Shown here one piece after another: positions 13,907 through 13,975 of a stretch of 13,975 nt of DNA; position 1 is the stretch's first letter, and the number at the start of each line of letters is the position of its first letter. This stretch comes from Oscillospiraceae bacterium UBA4632 (lineage in GTDB: Bacteria; Bacillota; Clostridia; Oscillospirales; Oscillospiraceae). The DNA lies in assembly GCA_002405995.1 (NCBI GenBank), contig DHMW01000058.1, positions 7,315 through 21,289 of the forward strand, in the 5' to 3' direction. The notes beneath the pieces are model-generated. The model was not told the origin of the DNA. It was given only the letters and a program-made list of their open reading frames with translations, and searched no databases. Made by a program: the position numbers and the translations under genes.

Positions 13907-13975
13907 TTGTTCTCCTTCTCATGCGGCTGAGATAAAAGCCGTCTGCCCCGTCGCGCTGCGGCCAGAGCGTAATAT
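13899..13975 (-). CDS. rsmB: C-terminal end of 16S rRNA m5C methyltransferase RsmB, start outside window
   Basis: The last 24 codons of a gene enter from the right edge; they read ITLWPQRDGADGFYLSRMRRR and end in TND before TGA (13901-13899). The pattern LxPxxDGxDGFFxxxxRR is the usual end of RsmB/Sun methyltransferases (m5C967 of 16S rRNA), and rsmB directly precedes rlmN in many Firmicutes. The stop lies 8 nt inside rlmN, in another frame, so the two are translationally coupled. Only this tail is visible, hence the moderate confidence. Confidence 0.75.
   Translation of the reverse strand, partial: ITLWPQRDGADGFYLSRMRRRTND

Overview
The window looks like chromosome of a G+C-rich, endospore-forming Clostridia. 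The evidence is a compact set of spore-coat morphogenesis genes (spoVM, a sipL-type SPOCS/LysM gene, spoIVA), the Firmicutes-type rsmB-rlmN-prpC-prkC-rsgA operon, and a pyrophosphate-type phosphofructokinase. An Oscillospiraceae/Ruminococcaceae-like host is my best guess; this is inference from gene content and base composition, not from a search. I see no mobile element, CRISPR array, rRNA, tRNA or prophage.

Layout. (1) 1-1932, plus strand: the 3' part of a class II fructose-bisphosphate aldolase gene followed by a PPi-type phosphofructokinase, closed by a perfect 17-bp hairpin at 1943-1981 that can terminate both strands. (2) 5463-2077, minus strand: four closely spaced genes read as 62-aa membrane protein, SpoVM (26 aa), SipL-like protein, SpoIVA. 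This is the core of the spore-coat basement layer: SpoVM is the membrane anchor, SpoIVA the polymerising ATPase, and the SipL/SpoVID-type protein their partner. Between spoVM and sipL the RNA can form two mutually exclusive hairpins, one of which hides the sipL ribosome binding site. (3) 5676-6839, plus strand: a stand-alone class I/II aminotransferase with its own promoter and terminator. (4) 8187-6894, minus strand: an Rrf2-family regulator with three clustered cysteines and a YitT-family membrane protein. (5) 8266-9391, plus strand: cysK, divergent from the Rrf2 gene, with a perfect -35/-10 promoter, an inverted repeat at the predicted transcription start and a roughly 160-nt leader holding a 15-codon ORF. 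(6) 13975-9477, minus strand: end of rsmB, rlmN, PP2C phosphatase, PASTA kinase and rsgA, with 4- to 8-nt overlaps or short gaps, an operon joining rRNA modification, ribosome assembly and Ser/Thr phospho-signalling.

How parts fit. The Rrf2 regulator and cysK share a 271-bp control region with two face-to-face promoters and two candidate operators, which suggests a CymR/IscR-like sulfur switch. The phosphatase and kinase form an antagonistic pair. The most interesting parts are the spoVM-sipL-spoIVA cluster, with its easily missed 26-codon gene and small membrane protein, and the two candidate RNA control regions (spoVM/sipL junction, cysK leader).

Intergenic stretches are all under 300 bases. 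The two largest (8188-8458 and 5464-5675) are described in the entries. I see nothing beyond a weak GC-rich palindrome in 1982-2076.
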